In this document: positions 37,387 to 46,515 of the stretch, one piece after another | How positions within the stretch are numbered: position 1 is the first letter of the stretch | Layout: every line of letters starts with the position of its first letter | Source: CAVZXS01 sp963779325 | GTDB lineage: Bacteria > Bacteroidota > Bacteroidia > Chitinophagales > Chitinophagaceae | Assembly: GCA_963779325.1 (NCBI GenBank) | Contig: CAVZXS010000025.1 | Span: 434,001-498,000, forward strand | Direction: 5' to 3' | Length of the DNA stretch: 64,000 nucleotides | Translations under genes and position numbers: made by a program | The notes under the pieces: model-generated | What the model saw: only the letters and a program-made list of their open reading frames with translations | Told to the model about the DNA's origin: nothing | Database searches by the model: none

Positions 37387-38724
37387 ATGATCGTCCTTTT
37401 CCTCGGTATTTTACTGGCACAAATTATTAATGTGCTGATACGGTGGCAGCAGTATAAATCGAAAGAATACTACTATTACCTGGTTTACCTTGCCGTTTTT
37501 TTTATTTATTTATTCATTTTATTTTCCGAAACAATATTGCCCAAGCAATATCATTACGAAGGGTGGCAGATTAATTTTGTTTCGAGGCCCGTGGGGTTGT
37601 TGATTTATATTTTTTACAACGAGTTTGTTATTAAATTTCTTTCGCTCCCTGAAACAAATCCTTCCCTCAACCGGGTTATCAGGTGGTACTCGCGGTTTTT
37701 AATTCTTTGTTTTTTTAATCAAATAGTACTGCAATATATTTTTATTGATAGAATAGAAGTGCTGAATGAACTGCACAGTATTTTTTCGCTGGGTATTTTC
37801 TTTGTGGTAATTTACTTTTTGTACAGGTTATGGAAAATGCGTACAACACTTACCTCGTATGTGCTAAAAGGCTCGCTGGCACTTACCATCGGCACATTTA
37901 TAACCAATATTTTAAACACCTTGATGATGTCGGGCAAATTGAAATACGGGGAGTATTATTTCTACCCGGTTTTAATCGGCATCGGTTTGGAAATTTATTT
38001 TTTTAACAGTGGATTGTTTTATAAAACAAGAAGCGCCGAGCGGGAACTTATTAATACACAAAAGTTATTGATAGATGAAATGCAGGAGAATGAAAAACTG
38101 CTGGTGGACAGGCAGAACATGCGCAATAAAATTGCCCGCGATTTGCACGATGATGTGGGCGCCACTCTCAGCGGTATCGCATTGCACAGCCATTTAAGTA
38201 CAATAAATATGGAGAAGCATGATGAGAGTGCTGTAAAGCAATCGCTGGTGCTGATGCAGTCATCGGCATCGGAAATGGTAAATAAATTAAATGATATAGT
38301 ATGGGCCGTAAACCCGGTGCATGATGAACTGGAAAAAATTATATTGCGTTTGGAAGAATATGCCGTTATCATGGCGGCTGCAAAAAATATAGAAGTACAT
38401 GTACAAAGAGATGATGAATTGACAAAAAAGAAATTGCCCATGGAAGTGCGTAAGAATATTTATTTAGTTTGTAAAGAAGCCATCAATAATGCCGTAAAGT
38501 ATTCTTCCGCAGGTAATATTACCATCAGTGCGGTACAGCAAAACGGTACATGCAGATTGAGTATAAAGGATGACGGATGCGGATTTGAAAGCAGTGCGGT
38601 AAAAAAAGGAAACGGGCTGCTGAATATGCAGCAAAGGGTACAGGAAATAAACGCGGAGCTTTTTATTGATTCGAAGCCTTCATTCGGTACAATAGTAACC
38701 ATTTCATGTAAAATACCTCATTAG
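37387..38724 (+). CDS. Sensor histidine kinase, NarL-system type
   Basis: 445-aa membrane kinase. The N-terminal half has about six hydrophobic segments and no extracellular sensory domain. A coiled region leads to HisKA_3 with the phospho-His in ARDLHDDVGATLSGIA near residue 254. The HATPase domain has KEAINNAVKYS, DDGCGFE and GNGLLNMQQRV. The response regulator gene follows 75 nt later. This pairing with a LuxR-type regulator differs from the two LytS/LytTR pairs in the window. The signal sensed is unknown. Confidence 0.92.
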   Translation: MIVLFLGILLAQIINVLIRWQQYKSKEYYYYLVYLAVFFIYLFILFSETILPKQYHYEGWQINFVSRPVGLLIYIFYNEFVIKFLSLPETNPSLNRVIRWYSRFLILCFFNQIVLQYIFIDRIEVLNELHSIFSLGIFFVVIYFLYRLWKMRTTLTSYVLKGSLALTIGTFITNILNTLMMSGKLKYGEYYFYPVLIGIGLEIYFFNSGLFYKTRSAERELINTQKLLIDEMQENEKLLVDRQNMRNKIARDLHDDVGATLSGIALHSHLSTINMEKHDESAVKQSLVLMQSSASEMVNKLNDIVWAVNPVHDELEKIILRLEEYAVIMAAAKNIEVHVQRDDELTKKKLPMEVRKNIYLVCKEAINNAVKYSSAGNITISAVQQNGTCRLSIKDDGCGFESSAVKKGNGLLNMQQRVQEINAELFIDSKPSFGTIVTISCKIPH

Positions 38725-38799
38725 GGGTATTGAAGTTTCTAAACTAATTACGGAACTTGCCCCCGATTTAAAGGTTCAATCATTTTTTCATTTTCCATT

Positions 38800-39447
38800 A
38801 TGGCCTCAACGGTTTATATTTTCGAAGACAATCAACTGATCCGGCAGGGACTGGAAGCAATTTTAGAATCGGACAGCGAATATTTATTTTGCGGCTCTGC
38901 GCCAAACGGCAATGAGTGGGAAAAAATAATGCGGGAGAAAAAACCGGATGTAATACTGATGGATATTGAAATGCCCGGTGATGACGGTATTGCACTTACC
39001 GGCAAAATAAAACAGCTTTACCCTGATACGAAAATTTTGATACAAACTGTATTTGATGACAGTGAAAGAATATTTAATGCTTTATGCGCCGGCGCATCAG
39101 GTTATATTTTAAAGAATGACACGCCTACAAAACTGCTGGGTGCACTTAGCGAAGCGATGAATGGCGGCGCTCCCATGAGTCCTTCTATAGCCAAAAAAGT
39201 AATTGAATTTTTTGCAAAGACACCACCGGCGCCGAAAACCGAAGAAAAAAATGACTACCATTTGAGCGAACGGGAAAAAGAAATACTGGGTTTGATGGTA
39301 AAGGGGCATAACCTAAAAGCCATTGCCGAAAAATGTTTTATCAGCTACGAAACGGTGCGAACGCATGTAAAAAAAATATACAAAAAACTGCACGTGGCCA
39401 CCGGCTTCGAAGCCATATATAAAGCCAATGATCAGAAATTGGTTTAA
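38800..39447 (+). CDS. NarL/LuxR-type response regulator
   Basis: 215-aa transcription regulator partnered with the preceding kinase. REC domain with phospho-acceptor Asp55 (ILMDIEMPG) and ILKNDTPTKL; C-terminal LuxR-type HTH from about residue 150: LSEREKEILGLMVKGHNLKA, ISYETVRTHVKKIYKKL. Its stop codon overlaps that of the convergent terC gene. Confidence 0.95.
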   Translation: MASTVYIFEDNQLIRQGLEAILESDSEYLFCGSAPNGNEWEKIMREKKPDVILMDIEMPGDDGIALTGKIKQLYPDTKILIQTVFDDSERIFNALCAGASGYILKNDTPTKLLGALSEAMNGGAPMSPSIAKKVIEFFAKTPPAPKTEEKNDYHLSEREKEILGLMVKGHNLKAIAEKCFISYETVRTHVKKIYKKLHVATGFEAIYKANDQKLV

Positions 39448-40253
39448 TGCGCCATATCGCCTTCATCTTCTTTTTCTCCTTCTGCTACTAATACAGGATC
39501 TCTTAATTCAACAGGCTTGATTTTCTTCCTTAGCTGCATGTTCAATAATTCTACACTGAATGAAAATGCCATTCCGAAGTAAATGTAATTTTTGAGGTTC
39601 AATTTTACCGCCTGTTCATGATCCCAGCCTTCCATAATAAGACTCAGACCAATCATTACTAAAAACGAGAGAGCCAGCATTTTAACGGTAGGATGTTTAT
39701 GTACAAAAGAAGAAATGGCGGGACTGAACAGAAACATAACTATCATAGCGATGACAACTGCTGCAATCATAATTTCTACATGTTTGGCGGTACCGCCCGC
39801 TGTAATTATACTGTCAAATGAAAAGACGGCGTCAATTAACATAATTTGTACTACAGCTTGTCCTAATGAAATTCCTGTTTTAGCTTTAAGTGATGTATTG
39901 GGGTCTTCACCTTCCAGCTTGGCGTGTATTTCTTTTACCGATTTATAAATAAGAAACAAACCTCCCAGCAGCATTACAATGGCGGCCAAATCAAAGCCTT
40001 TTCCAAACCAACTTTCGGGGATGATATACTTACCTTTTTGCGAAAGCAGCCATCCAAGTCCTATCAATAAAATACTTCTTGAAACAATACCGGTAATCAT
40101 CCAGATGCGGCGGGCTTTTTTTTGATCGCTTGTTTTTTTCAGCCTGGCCATAATAATGCTTACAAAAATTACATTATCAATACCCAGCACTATTTCCAGT
40201 ATAACCAGTATAATAAAACTTATGATACTCTCGGTGGTAAATAAATGTTCCAT
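39444..40253 (-). CDS. TerC-family integral membrane protein
   Basis: 269-aa inner-membrane protein of the TerC family, linked to tellurite resistance and in several bacteria to manganese export. It has about seven transmembrane helices. The family's acidic membrane motifs are EIVLGIDNVIFVSI near residue 20 and IDAVFSFDSIITAGG near 140, both with the conserved Asp residues. The cytosolic C-terminus is charged (EGEKEDEGDMAH). It converges on the LuxR-type regulator and is 27 nt upstream of the pyrD end on the same strand. Confidence 0.92.
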   Translation of the reverse strand: MEHLFTTESIISFIILVILEIVLGIDNVIFVSIIMARLKKTSDQKKARRIWMITGIVSRSILLIGLGWLLSQKGKYIIPESWFGKGFDLAAIVMLLGGLFLIYKSVKEIHAKLEGEDPNTSLKAKTGISLGQAVVQIMLIDAVFSFDSIITAGGTAKHVEIMIAAVVIAMIVMFLFSPAISSFVHKHPTVKMLALSFLVMIGLSLIMEGWDHEQAVKLNLKNYIYFGMAFSFSVELLNMQLRKKIKPVELRDPVLVAEGEKEDEGDMAH

Positions 40254-40280
40254 TGTTTTTTTTGTTGTGAATTATTTTTT

Positions 40281-41323
40281 TCAGAAAAGTTTTCTTGTTA
40301 TTTTCTTTACTATCGCCGGCCCTTCATAAATGAAACCCGTCCACACCTGCACCAATACGGCGCCCGCCGCCATTTTTTCTTTTACGTCATCGGCTGTAAA
40401 TATACCGCCTGATGCAATAACGGGGATTTGCCCGTTCGTTTTTTTATAAATATAATTTACTAATTCGGTACTTCTGTGCCGCAACGGCCACCCGCTTAGC
40501 CCGCCGGCACCTATGGCGGTTAGCTCAGCGTCCGGCGTAATGAGTCCTGCACGACTTACGGTTGTATTGGCAACTACCAAACCATCTAATTTTATTTCCA
40601 GCGCCAAATCAATTACATCATCCAATTGGCCGGCTGTTAAATCCGGCGCAATTTTTAAAAGTATTGGTTTCGCCTTTGCTTTACCATTATTAATCATCTG
40701 CAAATGCATCAAAATTTTTCGAAGCGATTCTTTTTCCTGCAATTCCCGCAGGCCGGGTGTATTGGGAGAGCTTACATTCACTACAAAATAATCAACATAA
40801 GGATGCAGCTCTTTAAAACAAATATCATAATCCTTCCAGGCTTCTTCATTAGAAGTCGCTTTGTTCTTTCCGATATTGCCACCGATTATGAATTGTGTGA
40901 ATTTTAACGATTTTGACTTTTAACTATTACATTAAGTCTTTCCGCTACTGCTTTTACTCCATCATTATTAAAACCCATCCTGTTTATTAAGGCCCTGTCT
41001 TTCGGTAGCCGAAACAATCTTGGTTTATCATTACCCGCCTGCGGCAGCGGTGTTACGGTTCCTATTTCTACAAAACCAAAACCCAAGCATTCCAGTTCTC
41101 TTAAATAGTTGGCATTCTTATCAAACCCGGCACCCAAGCCTACTTTGTTGGGAAATTGAATATCGAATAATGAATAAGGAGCGGTTTGCGCCGGTCTGAA
41201 GCTGTATTTCAGTAATTTCCTTACCGGTTCTATGCCGCAAAGTAAGCGCAGACAGTTCATAGAGAAATAATGAACCCATTCGGGTGAAAAAAGAAACAAA
41301 AAACTTCGGAGAATTTTATACAT
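40281..41323 (-). CDS. pyrD: Dihydroorotate dehydrogenase (quinone), frameshifted
   Basis: Class 2 DHODH, membrane-associated, oxidises dihydroorotate to orotate in pyrimidine synthesis. The first 139 codons (N-terminal membrane-binding helix, then NKVGLGAGFDKNAN, ALINRMGFNNDG) end in a TAA at 40904-40906. The rest continues in another frame: FTQFIIGGNIGKNKATSNEE, VVNVSSPNTPGLRELQ (catalytic Ser region), LKIAPDLT, LVVANTTVSR, GGLSGWPL, VIASGGIF. The frames rejoin if one base is missing near 40905-40910 (CGTTAAAATTC read as CGT-TTA-AAA-TTC). All motifs are present, so a base-call error is likely. Confidence 0.85.
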
Positions 41324-41362
41324 AACTGCGTTGCGAAGATAAAGCCAATTACTTAATTACGG

Positions 41363-41394
41363 TTTGGACGGAACAGCAAGTCTGATTAACTTTG
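41363..41394 (+). promoter_or_regulatory. Bacteroidota-type promoter of the thiolase gene
   Basis: TTTG at 41363-41366 and TAACTTTG at 41387-41394, separated by 20 bp, match the phylum's -33/-7 consensus in sequence and spacing. Transcription would start near 41400, leaving a leader of about 100 nt before the thiolase ATG. Confidence 0.6.
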
Positions 41395-41499
41395 GTATAG
41401 AAAGTTGCATAAACAACCTTCTGTATCGCGGTAATTATTCAGCATGCACAAAAAATGATGCCGGTAACCGTGAATCATTAATAAATCAAATTATATACA

Positions 41500-42678
41500 A
41501 TGCAGGAAGCGTACATAGTAGCGGGCTACAGAACCGCGGTAGGAAAATCGAAACGCGGCGGATTTCGTTTTACACGACCCGATGATTTAGCCATTGAAGT
41601 AATTAAAGGATTGATGGCTACCTTACCGCAACTGGACGCCAAAAGGGTAGACGATGTAATAGTAGGTAATGCCGTACCCGAAGCGGAGCAGGGTTTACAA
41701 TTCGGTCGTATGATTTCGGCGAAAGCCTTGGGTATTGATGTACCCGGTGTAACGGTAAACCGTTATTGCGCCAGCGGATTAGAAACCATTGCGATGGCTA
41801 CGGCTAAAATAAGAATGGGTATGGGCGAATGTTTTATAGCCGGCGGCACTGAGAGTATGAGTTTGGTTCCAACAGCCGGTTGGAAAACAGTTCCATCGTA
41901 TGCTATTGCAAAGGACGACCCCGATTATTATTTAAGTATGGGATTAACAGCCGAAGCGGTGGCGAAAGATTTTAATGTAATAAGGGAAGCACAGGATGAG
42001 TTCTCCTATAACTCGCATCAAAAAGCGATGCATGCTATAAAGAACGGACATTTTAAGAATGGTATTTTGCCGATTACCGTTGATGAAGTTTATTTAGACG
42101 CCAAAGGAAAAAAACAAAACAGGAATTATATTGTAGATACCGATGAAGGTCCCCGTGCCGATACATCTATCGAAGCATTGGCAAAATTAAAACCTGCATT
42201 TGCGGCGGGCGGCTGTGTTACGGCGGGTAACTCATCGCAAACAAGTGACGGCGCTGCGTTTGTTATTGTAATGAGTGAGCGGATGGTAAATGAATTGGGA
42301 CTAAAACCAATCGGGCGGTTGGTGAATTGCGCTGTGGCCGGTGTGCATCCGCGTATTATGGGTATTGGCCCCGTGGCAGCTATACCAAAAGTATTGAAGC
42401 AGGCTGATATGAATCTTTCGCAAATTGATTTAATAGAACTGAACGAAGCTTTTGCATCGCAGGCATTGGCTGTAATAAAAGAAGCAGGGCTTGATCCGGC
42501 CAAAGTAAATATTAATGGCGGCGCCATTGCACTCGGCCATCCCTTGGGCTGCACCGGCGCCAAGCTAACCATACAGAACCTGCACGATATGAAACGGCTG
42601 AATAAAAAATACGGAATGATAACAGCTTGCGTAGGCGGCGGCCAGGGTATTGCGGGTATTATAGAAAATATTAATTGA
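41500..42678 (+). CDS. Acetyl-CoA C-acyltransferase (thiolase)
   Basis: Thiolase that cleaves 3-ketoacyl-CoA in fatty-acid beta-oxidation or runs the reverse condensation. 392 aa. The acylated nucleophile Cys90 lies in NRYCASGLETI; GGTESMS follows; the C-terminal half has NEAFASQALAVI, the His motif GGAIALGHPLGCTGA and the second catalytic Cys in CVGGGQG. Sequence style (FRFTRPDDLAIE) fits the FadA/FadI group better than biosynthetic acetoacetyl-CoA thiolases, though no fadB-like gene is adjacent. Monocistronic: own promoter and own terminator. Confidence 0.95.
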   Translation: MQEAYIVAGYRTAVGKSKRGGFRFTRPDDLAIEVIKGLMATLPQLDAKRVDDVIVGNAVPEAEQGLQFGRMISAKALGIDVPGVTVNRYCASGLETIAMATAKIRMGMGECFIAGGTESMSLVPTAGWKTVPSYAIAKDDPDYYLSMGLTAEAVAKDFNVIREAQDEFSYNSHQKAMHAIKNGHFKNGILPITVDEVYLDAKGKKQNRNYIVDTDEGPRADTSIEALAKLKPAFAAGGCVTAGNSSQTSDGAAFVIVMSERMVNELGLKPIGRLVNCAVAGVHPRIMGIGPVAAIPKVLKQADMNLSQIDLIELNEAFASQALAVIKEAGLDPAKVNINGGAIALGHPLGCTGAKLTIQNLHDMKRLNKKYGMITACVGGGQGIAGIIENIN

Positions 42679-42703
42679 GATAGATAATAAGAGCTTTATT
42701 TTT

Positions 42704-42732
42704 AAAAACCCTGATGAAAATCGGGGTTTTTT
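42704..42732 (+). terminator. Intrinsic terminator after the thiolase gene
   Basis: AAAACCCTGAT-GAAA-ATCGGGGTTTT stem followed by T residues, 26 nt after the thiolase stop. Confidence 0.85.
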
Positions 42733-42830
42733 AATTGTGACTTTTGGCGGCTCTGAAGTATAAATGGCCAATTTTGGTGTGCTAAAGTTATTCGCCACCT
42801 ATGATGAAAGTGAGATAGAGCAGTAATGAA

Positions 42831-43589
42831 TTAATTTCCCAACCAATTTTTAAATCCGTTCACCCTGTCGCGGCTTACTACCGTTTCCGCGGTAGTTGGT
42901 AGTGTAAGTTCCAACTTTAATCGCCCGCCCAACCAGGTATGTACTTTTTGTACAGCGTCAATATTTACCAGCAGGTGACGATTGATGCGATAGAATTTTG
43001 TGGGTTGTAATTGCTCTTCTAAATGCGAGAGATTATTTTCCAATAAATATTTATTGCCGTTAAAATCAACCGCGTAGCAAAGTTTGCCATCGGCATAGCA
43101 ATAAGCGGTTGTTTCTATTTTAAGATAGCTGAGTTGCAGACCTCGTTTTATCAGCAGGCGTTCTTTGTATCCCGTGCCGTTCATTTCGCGGAAGAGTTTC
43201 AGCATTTTTTCAGAAAAATCATTTTCTTTTTCATGGCGCAGCAGTTTGTATTTTTCAACGGCCTGCCGCAATTCCTTTTCGTCAATGGGTTTCAACAGGT
43301 AATCAATGCTGTTTACTTTAAAAGCTTTTAATGTGTATTGATCGAATGCCGTAGTAAAAATGACGGGTGTTTCTATTTTTGTTTGTTGAAAAATATCGAA
43401 GCTCAGTCCGTCGGCGAGTTGAATGTCCATAAAGATTAAATCAATATTTTTCGGAGCTTGTAAATATTTTACCGATGATTCAACACTGTCTAATACAACA
43501 ACAACCTCAATGCCTGAATCAATATCCTTAAGCAGTTTAGTAAGCCGGTTTGCAGCCGGTATTTCATCTTCTATAATTATTACCTGCAT
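42831..43589 (-). CDS. LytTR-family response regulator
   Basis: 252-aa regulator paired with the upstream LytS-type kinase, 6 nt away. REC domain: acidic pocket in IIIEDE, phospho-acceptor Asp55 in FMDIQLAD, FTTAFDQYT and LLKPIDEKEL. LytTR domain from about residue 145: LLIKRGLQLSYLKI, CYADGKLCYAV, FYRINRHLLVNIDAV, VSRDRV. DNA targets unknown. Confidence 0.94.
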   Translation of the reverse strand: MQVIIIEDEIPAANRLTKLLKDIDSGIEVVVVLDSVESSVKYLQAPKNIDLIFMDIQLADGLSFDIFQQTKIETPVIFTTAFDQYTLKAFKVNSIDYLLKPIDEKELRQAVEKYKLLRHEKENDFSEKMLKLFREMNGTGYKERLLIKRGLQLSYLKIETTAYCYADGKLCYAVDFNGNKYLLENNLSHLEEQLQPTKFYRINRHLLVNIDAVQKVHTWLGGRLKLELTLPTTAETVVSRDRVNGFKNWLGN

Positions 43590-43595
43590 AGTTTT

Positions 43596-44635
43596 TTAGA
43601 GTAATGGAATGGAGACGGTAAAATTGTTTTCGTTCTCCGTTACTTCCACTAATTTGTCGCTGAGTAATTTGTAACGATTCCTGATATTATCAAGCCCCAT
43701 GCCCGTCGATTCAGTGAGCTGATTTTTTCGTTGTAAATTATTGCTTACCACCAACCGTCCGTTTACGGCGTATACATCAATTTTCAACGGCTTATCCATC
43801 GAAACGATATTGTGTTTGATGGCGTTTTCCATAAGTAACTGTAAGGAAAGCGGAACAATATTTTTATTGCAGCTTCTCTTCCGGTACGTTGATGTCAATA
43901 TCCAGGTTATTGCCAAATCTTGTTTTTAATAAAAAGCCGTATGCCCGCAATACATCCAGCTCTTCTTTTAAGGGAATATTTTTTTGATCTTTTACTTCCA
44001 GTATATGACGGTATACTTTTGATAACTGCTGAACAAACTCAACCGCCTGTTGCGGGTTTTCAGGGAATAATGGAACTGAGCGTATTTAAATTATTAAACA
44101 AAAAATGCGGGTTAACCTGCGTTCTCAATGCATTCAGTTGCGCATTAAGGCTTTCTCTTTTCAATGTTTCTTTTTCCTCTACCGAATTTTTCAACTCATT
44201 CATAAAGTAAATACTTTCATAAATAGCCATTATCATAATGGTACAAAATACAGCGGCGGAATTGGTGCTGATCAGTGCGTCTGTATTTGTAAATCGGTTA
44301 GGTCCGTCAAGAAGGACAGTATCAACTATGTAACCCAATACATTATTACCTATAATCGTAAATAATAACATAGAGACGGACTGCGTAATTAAACGCTTAC
44401 GTACATCTCTGAAGGAAGGATACATGCGACGATTCCAAATCATAATGTACCGGCTGCAAATCCATAATACGGATGTAATGAAGAAGGTTGTAAAATACCT
44501 GTTCAAATCGAAATAGGGCTCCCTGTCGAACCGGCAACCTGCGAAAACAATTGGTATAATAAAACTTAACAGTGGAATGCCAATCAGCATTACCGGGCGG
44601 TCATCAAATCCTATTTTACCATGGCGGTATTTCAT
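43596..44635 (-). CDS. LytS-type sensor histidine kinase, frameshifted twice
   Basis: Membrane kinase that should phosphorylate the LytTR regulator 6 nt downstream. The first 191 codons encode five or six membrane helices and the His_kinase block QVNPHFLFNNLNTLSSIIP, then a TGA at 44060-44062. The next frame (+1) reads ENPQQAVEFVQQLSKVYRHI, NIPLKEELDVLRAYGFLLKT, VPEEKLQ and stops at a TAA near 43882; the third frame (+1 again) gives NIVPLSLQLLMENAIKHNIV and GMGLDNIRNRY to 43596. Two surplus bases, one in CCCTGAAAACCC and one in CTGCAATAAAAAT, explain everything. All kinase motifs survive. Confidence 0.82.
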
Positions 44636-45170
44636 ACGGTAAAGTTATACGAAATTGATTTATAATTTTGTTCAAAGCAACCGGTATGATACCGGGAGCT
44701 TGATAGAATATCGCAACAGATTACTTTTATGACGACTAAGTATTATAAAGAACAAAAAAAGGTTTAATGATTAACAATCCCGAAAAAAGCCAAAGCAGTT
44801 AACATTTCTGCTAACTGCTTATATGAATTATTTCTTGTTAGAAGCCATCTCAAAAGTTCTTTTAGCGGGTAAGTCGATAAGTTTTAAGTTGCGGGTTATA
44901 ATGCCTTTCCGTCTTCGCGTCTATTATATCAATCAAACAACACCTTTGAGAATTTATAGTTAATTAGTGTCTCAGTTTGAAATTTCTATTAAAATACCAT
45001 TTGAACCACATAGCACATAGTACACATTAGAAATACACACATAGGGTTTAATATGAATGTAATACTATGTGAAACCCTATGTCGCTATGTGCCTTTGTGG
45101 TTCAACAATTTCAAACTGAGACACTACATATAGTTAAATCAATCGCAAATGAAAAAGAAATCAGCAAGGT
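44636..45170. other. 535-bp gene-free stretch
   Basis: No credible gene between the kinase start and the exported-protein end. The right third is occupied by the large nested palindrome at 44966-45125; the left part is AT-rich and must contain the kinase promoter. Confidence 0.6.
44966..45125. repeat. 160-bp nested inverted repeat
   Basis: Outer arms AGTGTCTCAGTTTGAAATT (44966-44984) and its exact reverse complement (45107-45125) are 19 bp. Middle arms around CCACATAGCACATAG (45007-45020) and CTATGTGCCTTTGTGG (45085-45100) are imperfect. Inner arms ACATAGGGTTT (45039-45049) and AAACCCTATGT (45072-45082) are 11 bp, perfect. As RNA it would fold into one long hairpin with a bulge on the left. 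No open frame, no transposase. Confidence 0.7.
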
Positions 45171-45750
45171 TTATTTCTCGTTGCGCTTATTGTATACTTC
45201 TACAGCGTCCTTCAACTGAGCGATATCACCGATGGCTGCTTTTGCTTTATCCAGCGCTACTGTGTTGCCGCCAAATATTTGAGCAATAACGGTATCAAAT
45301 GTTTTGGCCGAAACTAATTTTAGTTGTTTGTTAGCGGCTGTATAAACAAAATAATCGCCGGGTTTGCCTTCTGTACCATTAGAGAAAGAGGCTTCCGTCC
45401 CGTTATAAGAAGGTTTGCCTGAGGCATCACTTGTTTTTTGCAAAAAACTCAATTCGCCTTCGCTGAGTACTTTAAAAAAATCGCCTTGTATGCAAAGGAA
45501 TTTTTCGGCGTCTATTTGCACGGAGGTAAGTTTATCACCATCGTAGGTTTTTTTCTTTCCGTCGGTTTCCGTCATCACTGTTACAGAAGCGCTGCTGCGG
45601 ATTTTTTCTTTTATAAGGCCTGTTTACCACGCTGCCGTCGGAGAGTGTAACACTTCCTTTACTGAATCCTTTAGGTGTTTCGGTTTGTGCAACGGCGGTT
45701 AATAAAGGAGGACTGAGAATAAATGCTGCAATTGATTTAGTGATTTTCAT
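45171..45750 (-). CDS. Hypothetical exported protein, frameshifted
   Basis: About 192-aa exported protein in two frames. The first 71 codons start with a signal peptide (MKITKSIAAFILSPPLLTAV-AQ) and read TLSDGSVVN before leaving the real frame; the correct continuation is GLIKEKIRSSASVTVMTETD in the +1 frame, ending EVYNKRNEK at 45171. A surplus A in AACAGGCC near 45625 joins them. The mature part contains a repeated DGxxV/KKKTYDGDKL pattern and a C-terminal helical region (LKDAVEVYNKR). No enzyme motif seen. Function unknown. Confidence 0.7.
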
Positions 45751-46515
45751 GATTAAAGTATTAATGATTAAGAAAATTGATTTGAATACACAACGTTACT
45801 TATCATTAAACCTCATTCCTATCAAAAAAGAGCGGATTGCTGAAAAAGCGGAATGAATTGCTAATTTCCATCTGACGAATCAGTTCCGACAATTTGTAAT
45901 TTTAATAAATGCGGATTAAAAATTGGTTGCGAATGAATGATAACTTTATTATTCTACTGCTCATACAAAATTTTCTCCAGCTGAAAAATACTACTTACCG
46001 GGTATAGGAAAATTGAACGCCGCTTTTTAGTTTTATCGATAATTATTCCATAACGTTTTTATAAGAGCTTGAAAATGAGAATGAGGCTTCCCGAAAAACA
46101 CCATAAAAAAATGAGGATTTCCTCATAAATCGAATTGGAAGAAACAATAGTTTTGACGAGTTAAGTAAAAAGGCAAAAGTGAAAAGTGAAAAATTAATAG
46201 AACTGGTAAAAGCGTATTCCGGCATATATAATATAATTGCAAAAAGAAAGCATGTTCGGCTCCTCTCTCTTTGGGAGAGGGGGATGGGGGTGAGGCCAAT
46301 ATCCGTCTTTATACTTATGCATCTACGTATAAGGACTGAGTTAATAAGTTTGTAAAAAAGATAAATAAAAAAATAATAGTTTAGTCGCAGCAACAACAAA
46401 ACCGAACCGAGGAAAAAGAGAACTGCTTAACCAAACAAATTCAACCTCTGCAAACCAAATAAAAGATAATGACTAACCAATCATTATCAACAACAGAGAA
46501 AACAAGCCACTGCCA
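45751..46515. other. 765-bp gene-free stretch before the RHS locus
   Basis: No believable gene. A reverse-strand open frame at 46043-46399 starts without a good context and is hydrophobic low-complexity; I reject it. The only structure is the G-rich palindromic block at 46257-46297. The promoter for the RHS locus must be within the last 200 bp, but no clean TAnnTTTG was found. Confidence 0.55.
46257..46297. repeat. G-rich palindromic repeat
   Basis: CTCTCTCTTTGGGAGAG hairpin followed by GGGGATGGGGGTGAGG. The same layout, a CT/GA hairpin then a G-rich run, occurs at 4132-4199 and 18391-18425, and a harder version sits inside the RHS gene at 53738-53760. Confidence 0.5.

Noticed and set aside
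44966..45125. CRISPR array or tandem repeat
   Set aside because: The CACATAG words are arms of one palindrome, not regularly spaced direct repeats with spacers, and no cas genes are present.
43596..45750. Programmed +1 frameshifting at stop codons as a genome-wide recoding system
   Set aside because: Some breaks lie exactly at TGA or TAA with a skippable T, but pyrD needs the opposite correction, the pabB and exported-protein breaks fit best upstream of the stop, and no common stimulatory signal exists. Read error is simpler.
46043..46399. 118-codon reverse-strand open frame before the RHS locus
   Set aside because: Runs through the G-rich repeat, has hydrophobic low-complexity sequence, no family resemblance and no plausible start context.
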